This document shows, piece after piece, positions 17,608-26,974 of a stretch of 64,000 bases of DNA. How positions within the stretch are numbered: position 1 is the stretch's first letter; each line of letters starts with the position of its first letter. The notes under the pieces were generated by a model, which saw only the letters and a program-made list of their open reading frames with translations, had not been told where the DNA came from and did not search any database. The stretch is from positions 5,270,001 to 5,334,000 of the forward strand of contig NZ_CP053661.1 of assembly GCF_013177315.1 (NCBI RefSeq). Reading direction: 5' to 3'. This DNA is from Thermoleptolyngbya sichuanensis A183. GTDB taxonomy: Bacteria > Cyanobacteriota > Cyanobacteriia > Elainellales > Elainellaceae. Position numbers and translations under genes: made by a program.

Positions 17608-17712
17608 GGCATGTCTAATCCAGACTGTTTTAACCCAGGCTTGTCTAATCCAGGCTTGTCTGATCCAAACTTGTCTAATCCAGGCTTGTCTAATCCAAAC
17701 CTGGCTGAATGG
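17608..17712. repeat. 15-bp tandem repeat (about 7 units)
   Basis: Seven degenerate copies of GGCTTGTCTAATCCA fill the gap between the receiver-like gene and the converging dedA gene. Read on the plus strand they give repeated Leu-Ser-Asn-Pro-Gly, but no gene structure supports translation. Confidence 0.88.
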
Positions 17713-17719
17713 ATTGGGC

Positions 17720-18346
17720 TTAGCCTTCAAGCTCCTGGTTGGCGCGGTGTTCTAGCCAGATGGGGAGGGCGATCGCCGCACAGAACAGCAGCAGCGCCAC
17801 CACCGCAAACTGCCCCACTATGGTTACCAATTGCTCCAGGGGAATCAGCTTCCCCACAAAGAAAGCCAGCGTCACCATCACCGAAGCCCAGGACAGCGCC
17901 CCGATCAGGTTGCACAGCAAAAACTGGGGATAGGGCATTTGTGCAATGCCTGCTAGGGGCCCGGCAAAAATTCGCAGCAGCGCCAGAAATCGCCCAAAGA
18001 TCACGGCTCTAGCGGCATTCTCGCTAAACTGCGTGCGGACTGCTAGCAGCCTGGATTCCTCAATGCGAAACACGCGACCCGCCCGCACCAGCAGCGGCCA
18101 GCCCCCAAAATATCCAATCCAGTAGCCAAAATTGTCGCCTAGCACAGCCCCGGCCGTTGCGCTGGCCAAGACCAGCCAGTAATTTAGCTCATCGCTGCCT
18201 GCCAAAAACCCGCCCACCAGCGTAATTGTCTCCCCTGGCAGCGGCACACCTGTATTTTCGAGCATGATGCCCAAAAACACGACCCAATAGCCATACTCAT
18301 GTGCAAGATTTTCCAGGGCCTCTAGCGATAACAGCTCAAGCGACAT
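17720..18346 (-). CDS. DedA/VTT-family membrane protein
   Basis: A 208-aa integral membrane protein. DedA-family marks are ENTGVPLPGETITLVGGFLAG near the N-terminus and FGRFLALLRIFAGPLAGIAQMPYPQFL in the middle; four to five hydrophobic segments are seen. The family includes lipid scramblases or flippases that recycle undecaprenyl phosphate or phosphatidylethanolamine. The ATG at 18346 is preferred over a GTG five codons upstream. It converges with the receiver-like gene. Confidence 0.92.
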   Translation of the reverse strand: MSLELLSLEALENLAHEYGYWVVFLGIMLENTGVPLPGETITLVGGFLAGSDELNYWLVLASATAGAVLGDNFGYWIGYFGGWPLLVRAGRVFRIEESRLLAVRTQFSENAARAVIFGRFLALLRIFAGPLAGIAQMPYPQFLLCNLIGALSWASVMVTLAFFVGKLIPLEQLVTIVGQFAVVALLLFCAAIALPIWLEHRANQELEG

Positions 18347-18651
18347 GAGGGAAGCCTTCACAAAGATTTACGAACACCCTTTTGATCTTTACTTAAGCCG
18401 GAGAGGGTGTCAATGATTAAGAAAATTCCCCCGTTTCCCAGTGCGATAGGAATTCGGGGGGATATCCGGAGGATTTAGTTCAGCTTCAGGCGAGATCCCG
18501 ACCAGACACGGTTCGCTAATACTGCTAGCTATCCCGCTAGATCTCAACTAGATCTCAACCTTAAGATCTCAACCTAAACATCACACTGCGTCATGGTTTC
18601 TAGCCTTAGTCGCTGCAACGCTACAAATCAAGCGGTGCCCGATGCAGCAGT

Positions 18652-19164
18652 CTAGAACCGATAAGCTGCACCAACTTGCAGGCTGACAGCAGCGTCATTG
18701 CTGTTTCGATATGCATCAAAGCCTACCTTCGCGTCACCGTAGAGGACGATGTTGCGACGAATCGCGGCTTCCACGCCCACCGTGGCCACCGGAGCGCTGC
18801 GATCGCCCAGCGGGGTAGACCGGCCCTCATCCGTCACGAAAGAGTAGCCGCCGCCGACGTAGAGGTTAGCGCCAGGAGCAATGCCGATGTCATACGTCAC
18901 CAGGGGCATGAGCGCCACAGAATCACTGATCAGCGCTGCACCACGCACCGAGATAGGCGCTACAGGCACGTCAAAGCGTCCTTGAACGTTTGCCCCGAAG
19001 GAGGTGTCGCCAGCGGCATCTTCGGTCACGCCCGCAGCAATACCCGCGCCGATGTAGTTGCCAGCCATTTGGGCCGAAGCAGGGCTGGCAGAGAGCAGCA
19101 TGGGAACCGCAGCAACAGCCGACAGAGCAGAAACGGTAGCAATCGATTTCAGAGAGAGTTTCAT
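18652..19164 (-). CDS. outer-membrane beta-barrel protein with signal peptide
   Basis: A 170-aa protein with a clear Sec signal (MKLSLKSIATVSALSAVAAV, cut after ASPASA) and a mature part of alternating strands rich in Gly, Val, Tyr and Asp, ending in Phe (GAAYRF) as barrel proteins do for BAM recognition. It contains about eight candidate strands, so it may be a small OmpX/OmpA-like barrel. The function is unknown. In-frame ATGs upstream (19176 and earlier) exist, but the signal peptide fits best from 19164. Confidence 0.8.
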   Translation of the reverse strand: MKLSLKSIATVSALSAVAAVPMLLSASPASAQMAGNYIGAGIAAGVTEDAAGDTSFGANVQGRFDVPVAPISVRGAALISDSVALMPLVTYDIGIAPGANLYVGGGYSFVTDEGRSTPLGDRSAPVATVGVEAAIRRNIVLYGDAKVGFDAYRNSNDAAVSLQVGAAYRF

Positions 19165-20121
19165 AGGTTTTTCCATCCCAAAAACGTACAAGAGAGCGCA
19201 ACAATCCGGCATAAATGCAAACTGCACTTATGGTGAATTCAGACCAGGTAATCGAATCAGAGTCGCTTCATGCTCGACCATAGAACGTGAGATGAAAGAT
19301 TTCTCAAAAAGGCGCTTTTGTACCTCTTTCAATCTCAGTCTGATGGCATCAAGAGCAGGTGAATTGCAGGTTCTGGTTTAAAGAATTCGTCTGTGTCTTA
19401 AAAGTTCCTTAGACTTAGAAAGAATCCTTTAGCGTCTGAACTATCTTAGTTATAAAACCAGAAAATGAGCGATCGCCCCATCTATGTTTCGCTAATTAAA
19501 CTGTCACAAGTCTGAGCGCGATCGCCAAACGAAAATTAGCTTCCAAGCCTTGCGACCATCAGTTAGGTGCATCTATTCAAAGATATAAACAACTAAAACT
19601 GACAGCTTAAAAGTCTTACCAAAAGACGAATAAACTTACATTTTGTTCCCGAAATGAAAGGCCGCAATCGTCTACGAATCATCCATCTAACGCAAGAGAA
19701 TAGAAGGATGGAAATCTTATGAAACGTATAAGTAAAAGGTACGCCAGTTGGTTTAGAGGACGCAGGCATTCCTCCGAAATTCAAGACTGTCCTTTTCTTA
19801 TTCCCTACTCCTTTCTATTTTATCTATTGGCGCAATCGGGAGGATTGATCTGACTTGTGTTTTGCAGTCCACCTGATGTCTAAGAATTGCCTGCAAGATT
19901 CTGCCAGATTCATAACCAGATTTATAAGAATTAGCGCTGTCGGAACGCTACTCGGAACGCTACATTGGCAGCGGTGGGCTGCAATCCTTGCTCAACACGA
20001 TAAAAGGGGCGATCGCTCTCTGACTTGTGGAGAAGCGACGAGACCTAACATTCTGCTAACATCCTGAAACAACTGGTACCCTGAGTCCAACCCTCTCTCT
20101 ATCCTCTTACCCCTGATTAGC
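19165..20121. other. long gene-free spacer
   Basis: About 950 bp, more AT-rich than its neighbours, with two HIP1 sites. Short frames here lack recognisable protein features. It should contain the promoters of the barrel protein and the PotD-like lipoprotein. I see no clear hairpin or RNA gene. Confidence 0.55.
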
Positions 20122-21291
20122 ATGAAGCGGCGATCGCTCCTCATTGGCTCCAGCAGTGTAGCGCTTGCGGCCCTAGTGGGCGGATGCCGCCGCCGCGACA
20201 ACGGGCTGCGGGTGTTGTTTCTCGAAGACTCGGTGCCGCCGCAGGTCTTGAAGGCATTCCGCAGCGCCCTCAGCCAGCCCCTACCGCTGAGCTTTGTGCC
20301 GCGCCCCCAGCTTGCCAGCATTGTTGAGCAGTTGGAAACCTGGCAAACGGCGGAGTCGCCGCAGACGGCCGACCTGGTGACGCTGGGTGATGCGTGGCTG
20401 ACGGAGGCCATTCAGCAAAAGCTGATTCAGCCGCTGGAGGTGTCGTCCATTCCTGGCTGGGAGCGAGTGCCCAAGCCCTGGCAGGATTTGGTAACCCGCG
20501 ATCGCCAGGGTGCGCTGAGCGCTGCGGGTCTGGTGTGGGGTGCGCCCTACCGCTGGGGCAGCGTGGCGATCGCCTTTCGCAGGGACAAGCTAGACCCCCT
20601 GGGCTGGCAACCGCGAGACTGGGCAGACCTATGGCGGCCAGAGCTAGCCGGAATGCTGTCGCTGCCCGATAGCCCCCGCACGGTGCTGGGGCTGGTGCTA
20701 AAGAAACTGGGTCGATCGGTCAATGAAGCAAACCTAGCGGCTGTTCCGAATTTGCAGAATGAACTGGCTGCCCTCGATGACCAGACCAAGTTCTACAGTT
20801 CTACCGATTATTTGCAGCCGCTGCTGATCGACGACACCTGGGCCGCCGTGGGCTGGACGACCGACATTCTGCCCGTGATGCAGGGCGACCCGCGCATTGG
20901 GGCGGTGATTCCCGCGTCGGGCACGATGCTGTTTAGCGATTTGTGGGTGCGTCCGGCGCGATCGCCCTCCACAGAGTCCGATCCGGGGGCGATCGCCGAA
21001 TCTGCACTGGCCCAGTGGATCGACTTTTGCTGGCAGCCAGAAACCGCAACCCGCCTGTCGCTGCAAACGGCCGCTGCATCGCCCATTTTTGCGCTAGATG
21101 CGTCGGACTTGCCTGCGGACTTGCGAAACCGTGAGCTACGGCTGCCTGCCGAGTCCATTTTGCAGAAAAGCGAATTTCTCTTGCCGCTGTCGCCCGCTAG
21201 CGCTGCCCAATTTCGGCAGGCGTGGTCGGCGTTGCCGCGGCAGGCGTGGGCCGACCCGTCAGCCCAGCAATCCCGTCGGAGCGCAGCATGA
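20122..21291 (+). CDS. PotD-like extracellular solute-binding lipoprotein
   Basis: A 389-aa periplasmic binding protein with a lipoprotein signal (MKRRSLLIGSSSVALAALVGGC, lipobox VGGC with Cys22). The body resembles spermidine/putrescine or iron-type class binding proteins: LGDAWLTEAIQQ, GAPYRWGSVAIAFRRDKL, WADLWRPELAGMLSLPDSPRTVLG and VIPASGTMLFSDLWV. No permease or ATPase of an ABC importer is next to it. Its 3' end overlaps the 3' end of the opposing gene by 95 bp. The substrate is uncertain. Confidence 0.85.
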   Translation: MKRRSLLIGSSSVALAALVGGCRRRDNGLRVLFLEDSVPPQVLKAFRSALSQPLPLSFVPRPQLASIVEQLETWQTAESPQTADLVTLGDAWLTEAIQQKLIQPLEVSSIPGWERVPKPWQDLVTRDRQGALSAAGLVWGAPYRWGSVAIAFRRDKLDPLGWQPRDWADLWRPELAGMLSLPDSPRTVLGLVLKKLGRSVNEANLAAVPNLQNELAALDDQTKFYSSTDYLQPLLIDDTWAAVGWTTDILPVMQGDPRIGAVIPASGTMLFSDLWVRPARSPSTESDPGAIAESALAQWIDFCWQPETATRLSLQTAAASPIFALDASDLPADLRNRELRLPAESILQKSEFLLPLSPASAAQFRQAWSALPRQAWADPSAQQSRRSAA

Positions 21292-21898
21292 TGTCGCAGT
21301 CTCGCCGTCCCTCTGCCTGGCCCAATGCCACACCCGAAAAATCGCACAGATAAGCCGCCAGCAGGTTACCCTGGCGGTCAAAGACGCGGGTGCTGTAGCC
21401 ATAGGTGCTGGCAGACGCGCCAAATTGGTTTACAAACGTGTAGCGCTCCATATAGTTATAGATGCTCCACACTTGCGGGTTAACGACTAGCTCCACTCGC
21501 TGGGGCGAGTCTTCGCGGGCAGGATAGACCAACCAAGTTTCCAAAAGCTGTTCTCCAAACTGGTCACGCACCCACCACAGGCTAGGCAGCGTCAGTCCTT
21601 CTTGGGAAATGGTGTTTGCGGTAATCATTTCCGGATCGGGCAAAATCGCGCCCGGTTGCGCTAGCGATAAATCCGGGGGTTCGCTCAGCAGCAGACGGGT
21701 CATGTCGTCGGAGGCGGCCGCTGCTGTGCGGGTTGCTGCGGGCGCGTCGGACTGGGGAACTGCATGGACGGCGATCGCCCCACCCATCAACCCTGCAACC
21801 AGACCCACGCTCAACCCTGCTTTTGCACCAACACCCATCCAGTGCGATTCGCGAAGCCATGCCTGGGGGAATTGCCCGCTTGCCCGTCTATTTGCCAT
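21197..21898 (-). CDS. conserved hypothetical secreted or anchored protein
   Basis: A 233-aa protein with one hydrophobic N-terminal segment (AGLSVGLVAGLMGGAIAVHAV), then a soluble domain with SLWWVRDQFGEQLLETWLVYP, VELVVNPQVWSIYNYMERY and YGYSTRVFDRQGNLLAAYLC. I do not recognise the family, though such proteins occur in cyanobacteria. A GTG two codons upstream is an alternative start; GTGAACATGGCAA is duplicated at this point. The C-terminal 31 codons overlap the convergent lipoprotein gene. Confidence 0.75.
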   Translation of the reverse strand: MANRRASGQFPQAWLRESHWMGVGAKAGLSVGLVAGLMGGAIAVHAVPQSDAPAATRTAAAASDDMTRLLLSEPPDLSLAQPGAILPDPEMITANTISQEGLTLPSLWWVRDQFGEQLLETWLVYPAREDSPQRVELVVNPQVWSIYNYMERYTFVNQFGASASTYGYSTRVFDRQGNLLAAYLCDFSGVALGQAEGRRDCDIMLRSDGIAGLTGRPTPAAATPTTPAEIGQR

Positions 21899-22546
21899 GT
21901 TCACTTGCCATGTTCACAGTTTGCTCCAAGTGCCTCATAACCTAGTGCTGACGGGCCCTTATGTCTGCTGCTTTGGTGCGACATCGACCAATGCGACATC
22001 AGCCAGTACGATATCAGCCTATGTGATATCAGCCGACTAGAAAGAGCCAGCCAGAGTTCGGCTTTCCTGACTTGAGGTTGTGAGTTCTTCCTATGAATTC
22101 TTCCTATGTTCACCCAAACCGATTTAATCGGCAAGTCCAGGAAAAATACATCATCCGATCGGATGACCCAGAGCCAGAGGCCGGATGAACCAGGCCGCGA
22201 CCCGACGGAGCGATGGGCGATTTTCTTAACATCCCTTAAGATTACTAGAATACGTCTTAGAGAAATGGGAACTCAGGAGTAGCAGCGTCATAAGTAGCAG
22301 CGTCATAACCCCAGTGCCTCGTCTGTTTGGGCGGCTGTCTTCAGGTGACTGTCTTTAGGCGACTGTCTCTAGGCGGCTGTCTCTAGGCAACTGTCTTCGG
22401 GCGACTATCTATCGACTGTCTATCCATGAGGCGGCGCTTCTGAATCCTCCTGAACGAATCGGTAAGGTCTGTCGGTCTGTTTATCTAGTCTGTTTTCCCA
22501 AGCTCTCTTCGATTTTTATCCTCAAACTCACCCTCTGCTGCTGTCT
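21899..22546. other. gcvP upstream spacer with repeats
   Basis: About 650 bp. It contains short direct repeats (GTAGCAGCGTCATAA twice near 22279-22308) and the 14-bp tandem array at 22330-22424. I looked for a glycine riboswitch and did not find its conserved core. Confidence 0.6.
22330..22424. repeat. 14-bp tandem repeat (about 7 units)
   Basis: Seven degenerate copies of GGCGACTGTCTCTA, the last two shortened, lie 120 bp upstream of gcvP, probably in its leader or promoter region. Confidence 0.88.
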
Positions 22547-25500
22547 ATGTCGCCTGAAACTTTGACCAATTCTCAAGTGTCGATGGATAACGCTGGCTCA
22601 ATTTCCAACGGCGAGGTCGCCGGAACTCTGTCCACAGGGATTGAGAACAGAGCAGAGGCAGATGGCGGGCAATCGGGCGATTTCCGCAGGGATCGCTTCG
22701 CGAATCGTGCGGGGAACGCAGAGGTCGATGGGTTTACGGCTGCGGATGACTTTGTGCAGCGGCATATTGGGCCGTCGGACACAGAGGTGCAATCCATGCT
22801 GGCGACGCTGGGCTTGGGGTCTTTGGAAGAACTAATCGATCGGGCCGTACCCACAGCTATCCGGCTCCAGCAGCCGCTGAACCTGGGCGCAGGGCAGAGC
22901 GAGTACGAGTTGCTAAAGGAACTGAGGGCGATCGCCGCTCAAAATCAGCTTTTCCGCTCCTTCATCGGCATGGGCTATGCCAACACCATCACGCCGCCAG
23001 TCATTCAGCGCAATATTCTGGAAAACCCCGGCTGGTATACGCAATACACGCCCTACCAGCCCGAAATTGCCCAGGGTCGCCTGGAGGCGCTGCTGAACTT
23101 TCAGACAATGGTGATCGACCTGACGGGGCTGGAAATTGCCAATGCCTCGCTGCTGGATGAGGGCACGGCCGCTGCCGAGGCGATGACCCTCAGCTATGGG
23201 CAGCACAAGGGCAAGAGCAAGACATTTTGGGTGTCGCAAGCCTGCCATCCCCAGACGATTGAAGTGGTGCAGACCCGCGCCCGGCCGCTGGGCATCGACG
23301 TTTTGGTGGGCGACCACCGCACGTTCGATTTCTCCACACCCGTCTTTGGCGTGCTGCTGCAATATCCGGCGACGGACGGCGCGATTTACGACTACACAGC
23401 GTTTATTGAGCGGGCCCACGCAGAAGGGGCGATCGCCACTGTGGCCGCCGACCTGCTCAGCCTGACGCTGCTGAAACCGCCGGGAGAATTTGGCGCAGAT
23501 ATCGCCGTCGGCAGCACCCAGCGCTTTGGTGTGCCCCTCGGCTATGGCGGCCCCCACGCGGCCTACTTCGCCACCAAAGAAGCCTTCAAGCGGCAGATTC
23601 CGGGTCGTCTCGTCGGCGTATCCAAAGACGCGACGGGCCAGCCCGCCCTGCGTCTCGCCCTGCAAACCCGCGAGCAGCATATCCGCCGCGACAAAGCCAC
23701 CAGCAACATCTGCACTGCCCAAGTGCTGCTGGCCATCATTGCCAGCATGTACGCCGTCTACCACGGCCCCGACGGACTGAAGCGTATCGCCACGCGCATT
23801 CACCAGTTCACCGCTGCGTTAGCAGAAGGTCTGAAAGCACAGGGCTATGAACTGGGCAGCGAACCCTTTTTCGACACGCTGCGGGTGACGGTGCCGGATG
23901 CTGGAGTGATTCTGGAAAGGGCGATCGCCCACCGGATTAACCTCCGCCGCATCGACCCCACCACCCTCGGCATCAGCCTCGACGAAACCACCACCCCCGC
24001 CGACCTCCAGGATCTCCTCCAAGTCTTCGCCCCCAGTTCCCCAACACCTTCCCTGCCGAATCCCCCTCACGTCAGCGCTGCGGAGCAAAACCCTCAGATC
24101 CCCAGCCCCCTCTCCCGCACCAGCCCTTACCTCACCCATCCCGTTTTCCACCGCTACCACTCCGAAACCGAACTCCTCCGTTATATGTATCGCCTCCAGC
24201 TCAAGGACTTGTCCCTAGCCACGGCGATGATTCCCCTCGGCTCCTGCACCATGAAGCTGAACGCCACCTCCGAAATGCTGCCCGTCACCTGGGCGGAGTT
24301 TGGCCAGCTTCATCCCTTTGTGCCGCTGGATCAGGCCCAGGGCTATCAAGTCCTGTTCCAGCAGCTTGAGGACATGCTCAAGGAAATTACGGGTTTTGCG
24401 GGCATCTCACTCCAGCCCAACGCTGGGTCCCAAGGCGAATATGCAGGGCTGCTAGTCATTCGCCAATATCACCTCAGCCGGGGAGATGCACATCGCACGG
24501 TCTGCCTGATTCCCGAATCGGCCCACGGCACCAACCCCGCCAGCGCCGTCATGTCTGGCATGAAGGTGGTGCCCGTCGCCTGCGACAGCGAAGGCAACAT
24601 CGACGTGGCGGATTTGCGAACCAAGGCAGAGAAGCACCAGGCCGATCTGGCAGCGCTGATGGTGACGTATCCCTCTACCCACGGGGTCTTTGAGGCGGCG
24701 ATTCGGGAAATCTGCGACATTGTTCATGCCTACGGCGGCCAGGTCTACATGGACGGAGCCAACATGAACGCCCAGGTGGGATTGTGCCGTCCAGCCGACT
24801 TTGGCGCAGACGTATGCCATTTGAACCTGCACAAGACCTTCTGCATTCCCCACGGCGGCGGCGGCCCCGGCATGGGCCCGATTGGCGTAGCGGCGCATCT
24901 GGTTCCTTTCTTGCCCAGCCATCCCGTCGTGCCGATGGGTGGCTCCAGCAGCGTCGGTTCGGTTTCCGCCGCACCCTGGGGCAGCAGCAGCATCCTGCCC
25001 ATTTCCTGGGTCTATATCCGCCTGATGGGCACGGCTGGCTTGACTCGCGCCACCCAGGTCGCCATCCTCAGCGCCAACTACATCGCCAAGCGGCTGGAGG
25101 GACATTACTCCGTGCTGTATAAGGGCGAAAACGGGCTGGTGGCCCACGAGTGCATCCTTGACCTGCGCCAGTTCAAGAAGACGGCTGGCGTGGAGGTGGA
25201 AGACGTTGCCAAGCGGCTGATCGACTACGGGTTTCACCCGCCCACCATGTCCTGGCCCGTGGGGGGGACGATCATGGTAGAGCCGACCGAGAGCGAGTCG
25301 CTGGCGGAACTGGATCGCTTCTGCGATGCGATGATCGCTATCCGCGAAGAAATCCGCGAGATTGAAGACGGCAAGGTTCCCCAAGACAATAACCTGCTGA
25401 AAAACGCGCCCCACCCCGCTGCCATCTTGCTCAGCGACGAATGGAACCGCCCCTACTCGCGGGAGCGGGCTGCCTACCCCACCGCCTGGACACGGGAGAA

Positions 25501-25588
25501 CAAGTTCTGGCCCGCAGTAGGACGGATTGACAACGCCTATGGCGATCGCAACTTAGTCTGCTCCTGCCTGCCGATGGACGCTTATTAG
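22547..25588 (+). CDS. gcvP: glycine dehydrogenase (aminomethyl-transferring), P-protein
   Basis: A 1013-aa PLP enzyme, the decarboxylating P-protein of the glycine cleavage system, needed for photorespiratory glycine turnover and one-carbon supply. The conserved domain starts near residue 65 ([14 protein letters not shown]); [20 protein letters not shown] and the C-terminal half follow. The PLP Lys is in [19 protein letters not shown]. Two parts are unusual: an N-terminal extension of about 60 low-complexity residues, which includes a copy of a 27-bp element, and a Pro/Ser-rich linker of about 35 residues between the two halves ([14 protein letters not shown]). A later ATG (MDNAGS) could be the start. 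gcvT and gcvH are not in the window. Confidence 0.96.
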   Translation: MSPETLTNSQVSMDNAGSISNGEVAGTLSTGIENRAEADGGQSGDFRRDRFANRAGNAEVDGFTAADDFVQRHIGPSDTEVQSMLATLGLGSLEELIDRAVPTAIRLQQPLNLGAGQSEYELLKELRAIAAQNQLFRSFIGMGYANTITPPVIQRNILENPGWYTQYTPYQPEIAQGRLEALLNFQTMVIDLTGLEIANASLLDEGTAAAEAMTLSYGQHKGKSKTFWVSQACHPQTIEVVQTRARPLGIDVLVGDHRTFDFSTPVFGVLLQYPATDGAIYDYTAFIERAHAEGAIATVAADLLSLTLLKPPGEFGADIAVGSTQRFGVPLGYGGPHAAYFATKEAFKRQIPGRLVGVSKDATGQPALRLALQTREQHIRRDKATSNICTAQVLLAIIASMYAVYHGPDGLKRIATRIHQFTAALAEGLKAQGYELGSEPFFDTLRVTVPDAGVILERAIAHRINLRRIDPTTLGISLDETTTPADLQDLLQVFAPSSPTPSLPNPPHVSAAEQNPQIPSPLSRTSPYLTHPVFHRYHSETELLRYMYRLQLKDLSLATAMIPLGSCTMKLNATSEMLPVTWAEFGQLHPFVPLDQAQGYQVLFQQLEDMLKEITGFAGISLQPNAGSQGEYAGLLVIRQYHLSRGDAHRTVCLIPESAHGTNPASAVMSGMKVVPVACDSEGNIDVADLRTKAEKHQADLAALMVTYPSTHGVFEAAIREICDIVHAYGGQVYMDGANMNAQVGLCRPADFGADVCHLNLHKTFCIPHGGGGPGMGPIGVAAHLVPFLPSHPVVPMGGSSSVGSVSAAPWGSSSILPISWVYIRLMGTAGLTRATQVAILSANYIAKRLEGHYSVLYKGENGLVAHECILDLRQFKKTAGVEVEDVAKRLIDYGFHPPTMSWPVGGTIMVEPTESESLAELDRFCDAMIAIREEIREIEDGKVPQDNNLLKNAPHPAAILLSDEWNRPYSRERAAYPTAWTRENKFWPAVGRIDNAYGDRNLVCSCLPMDAY
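22680..22706 (+). repeat. 27-bp interspersed element, copy in gcvP
   Basis: Same 27 bp as 13193-13219 with one mismatch (G for A at position 21). Here it is in the sense direction of gcvP and encodes part of the N-terminal extension (Phe-Arg-Arg-Asp-Arg-Phe-Ala-Asn). Confidence 0.8.
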
Positions 25589-25634
25589 GCTTATTAGATC
25601 CATCGCGCCATCGAATGGGGGAATTTTAGATTGG

Positions 25635-25690
25635 GGATTTTGGATTTTGGATTGAGGAGATACCCTGCTAAAATCCAAAACCCAAAATCC
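25635..25690 (+). terminator. long AT-rich inverted repeat after gcvP
   Basis: GGATTTTGGATTTTGGATT and AATCCAAAACCCAAAATCC form a 19-bp stem with one mismatch around a loop of about 17 nt. The position suggests 3'-end formation for gcvP and the converging 98-aa gene. The motif is also a common cyanobacterial spacer repeat. Confidence 0.6.
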
Positions 25691-25703
25691 TCCTTACCTG
25701 TTC

Positions 25704-26000
25704 TTACTCGTTTGCGCCAGAATTGCTCCGTACTTCACGGTGGAGGTAGCGCAGCACTTCGCCGGGGCGACCGTCGAGGACGATGCCGTGGGGTGGAAGG
25801 TCGAGGGCACGAGTCCACTCGAAGCGTTCGGCGTAGCGGAGCAGGTGCAGACGGTCAATCGCCATCTGGGCATCTTCGGGCAGGCCGATGATGCAGTGGC
25901 GCAGACGGCGACGGTGGGGCAGTTCGCAGGTGAGCGGGGGCAGCGAAAACTGGGTCGCCTCCGAGAATGGGGACGACCAGGTGTATTGAATTGTCAGCAT
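25704..26000 (-). CDS. conserved hypothetical small protein with structured leader
   Basis: A 98-aa soluble protein (MLTIQYTWSSPFSEATQFSL, CIIGLPEDAQMAIDRLHLLRYAERFEWTRAL, VLRYLHREV). No catalytic motif or membrane segment is seen, and I cannot assign a function. It has a strong ribosome site (GGAGG, 9 nt before ATG) that lies inside a hairpin at 26003-26037, so translation is likely controlled by RNA structure. It converges with gcvP. Confidence 0.68.
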   Translation of the reverse strand: MLTIQYTWSSPFSEATQFSLPPLTCELPHRRRLRHCIIGLPEDAQMAIDRLHLLRYAERFEWTRALDLPPHGIVLDGRPGEVLRYLHREVRSNSGANE

Positions 26001-26002
26001 TT

Positions 26003-26037
26003 GGGGTTTCCTCCAGGAAACGAGGTAGGGAAACCCC
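26003..26037 (-). promoter_or_regulatory. alternative hairpins over the ribosome binding site
   Basis: On the minus strand GGGGTTTCC and GGAAACCCC form a perfect 9-bp stem ending 2 nt before the ATG at 26000. A second perfect hairpin, GTTTCC-TGGA-GGAAAC, uses the same 3' arm. The Shine-Dalgarno GGAGG is in the loop and 3' arm of both. This is a candidate RNA thermometer or translational switch. Confidence 0.65.
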
Positions 26038-26472
26038 GAAAAGATGGCCGCCCAAACGACGCAAAGCAGGTTTCAAGGCGGCCATACAATAGGCAAAGCC
26101 CTGAGACAGCCCCTACTGTCCTGGGGTCAGGCGTTGGTAGGTGCGTCAACATCTACCAATGCCGTAAACGACGAACCGGCCAAATTTTCGGGGAGTGAAG
26201 CAAGCTGCGGAAGTTGGAAAAATCACAGCTTGATGGGCGATTGTAGTGGATACCCCTGATCGGCGCAAGCAGAAATTTGCTACGGAGTGTAAAGGAATCT
26301 GGCATCTGCTTTTTGGCTCGAAATCGCTCGATGTGTGGCTCTGGATGGGATGCTTTCTCTAGATGGGACGCTTTTCTGAAGGTTTGTATTCTAGATTCGC
26401 AGCGAAACTCAACATTGCATTACAGTTTGCAATCTGTTTTTCTAGGAGAGTGCTTTAATGAATCTGTGAATT
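26038..26472. other. gene-free spacer
   Basis: About 430 bp between divergent small genes with no recognisable feature other than the hairpin at its left edge and the 20-bp repeats at its right edge. Confidence 0.5.
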
Positions 26473-26512
26473 GCTGTGAATTGAACTGTTGTGCTGTGAA
26501 TTGAACTGTTGC
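26473..26512. repeat. 20-bp tandem duplication
   Basis: GCTGTGAATTGAACTGTTGT at 26473-26492 is repeated at 26493-26512 with one mismatch, and a partial copy precedes it. It lies 10 bp before the start of the next gene, where it would set the leader length. Confidence 0.9.
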
Positions 26513-26522
26513 TTTGCTGTGC

Positions 26523-26846
26523 ATGTTGGCTGTCCTAACGCATTCCGCTGAACTCACCGTGGACTCTAATCTTTCGTCGATTTCCTCCAGCGTAGATACC
26601 AGCGACAATTTGCCCCGCGAGGTGCGGGTTGCTCAGCTTCGCAATACTGTCGAAACGCTGCAAATGGCCGATGCGATCGCCAGCAGTGGATATCTGATTA
26701 CCAGCGCCGAACTGGCCGACCTGATGGATGTCAACGCCAGCGCTGTTACCGGGCGGGGCGATCACTGGGTCTGGCGCAACTGGGTCGTCTCTCGCGTGCG
26801 CCGCGAAGGGAACCAGATTCTCTGGCAGCTAGAGCGAGTCGATTAG
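26523..26846 (+). CDS. small cyanobacterial protein with helix-turn-helix-like region
   Basis: A 107-aa protein. The C-terminal part (ADAIASSGYLITSAELADLM and VWRNWVVSRVRREGNQILWQLERV) looks like a winged-helix fold: helix, turn, helix, then a basic hairpin. The N-terminal 45 residues are Ser-rich and probably disordered. It could bind DNA or RNA, but this is only a pattern match. The start is the ATG at 26523; a TTG three codons earlier is possible. Confidence 0.68.
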   Translation: MLAVLTHSAELTVDSNLSSISSSVDTSDNLPREVRVAQLRNTVETLQMADAIASSGYLITSAELADLMDVNASAVTGRGDHWVWRNWVVSRVRREGNQILWQLERVD

Positions 26847-26974
26847 CCGCTGAGCGTTTGGGTTTGCGTAGGGACTTCCAGCCCCTCTTGCTCCCCGCCT
26901 CCCGACCTGGGAGCAGGGGTTGGGGGATGGCGGCAGATTGAACGTTAGACATCGCGCCGTGACACGACACGCCA

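Noticed and set aside
19593-19784. Short frames on both strands in the 19-20 kb spacer
   Set aside because: No start context or conserved motif. A stretch reading Thr-Pro-Val-Gly-Leu-Glu-Asp-Ala-Gly on the plus strand looked protein-like but is too short to support.
22430-22546. Glycine riboswitch before gcvP
   Set aside because: The conserved glycine-aptamer core is not seen; only tandem repeats are visible.
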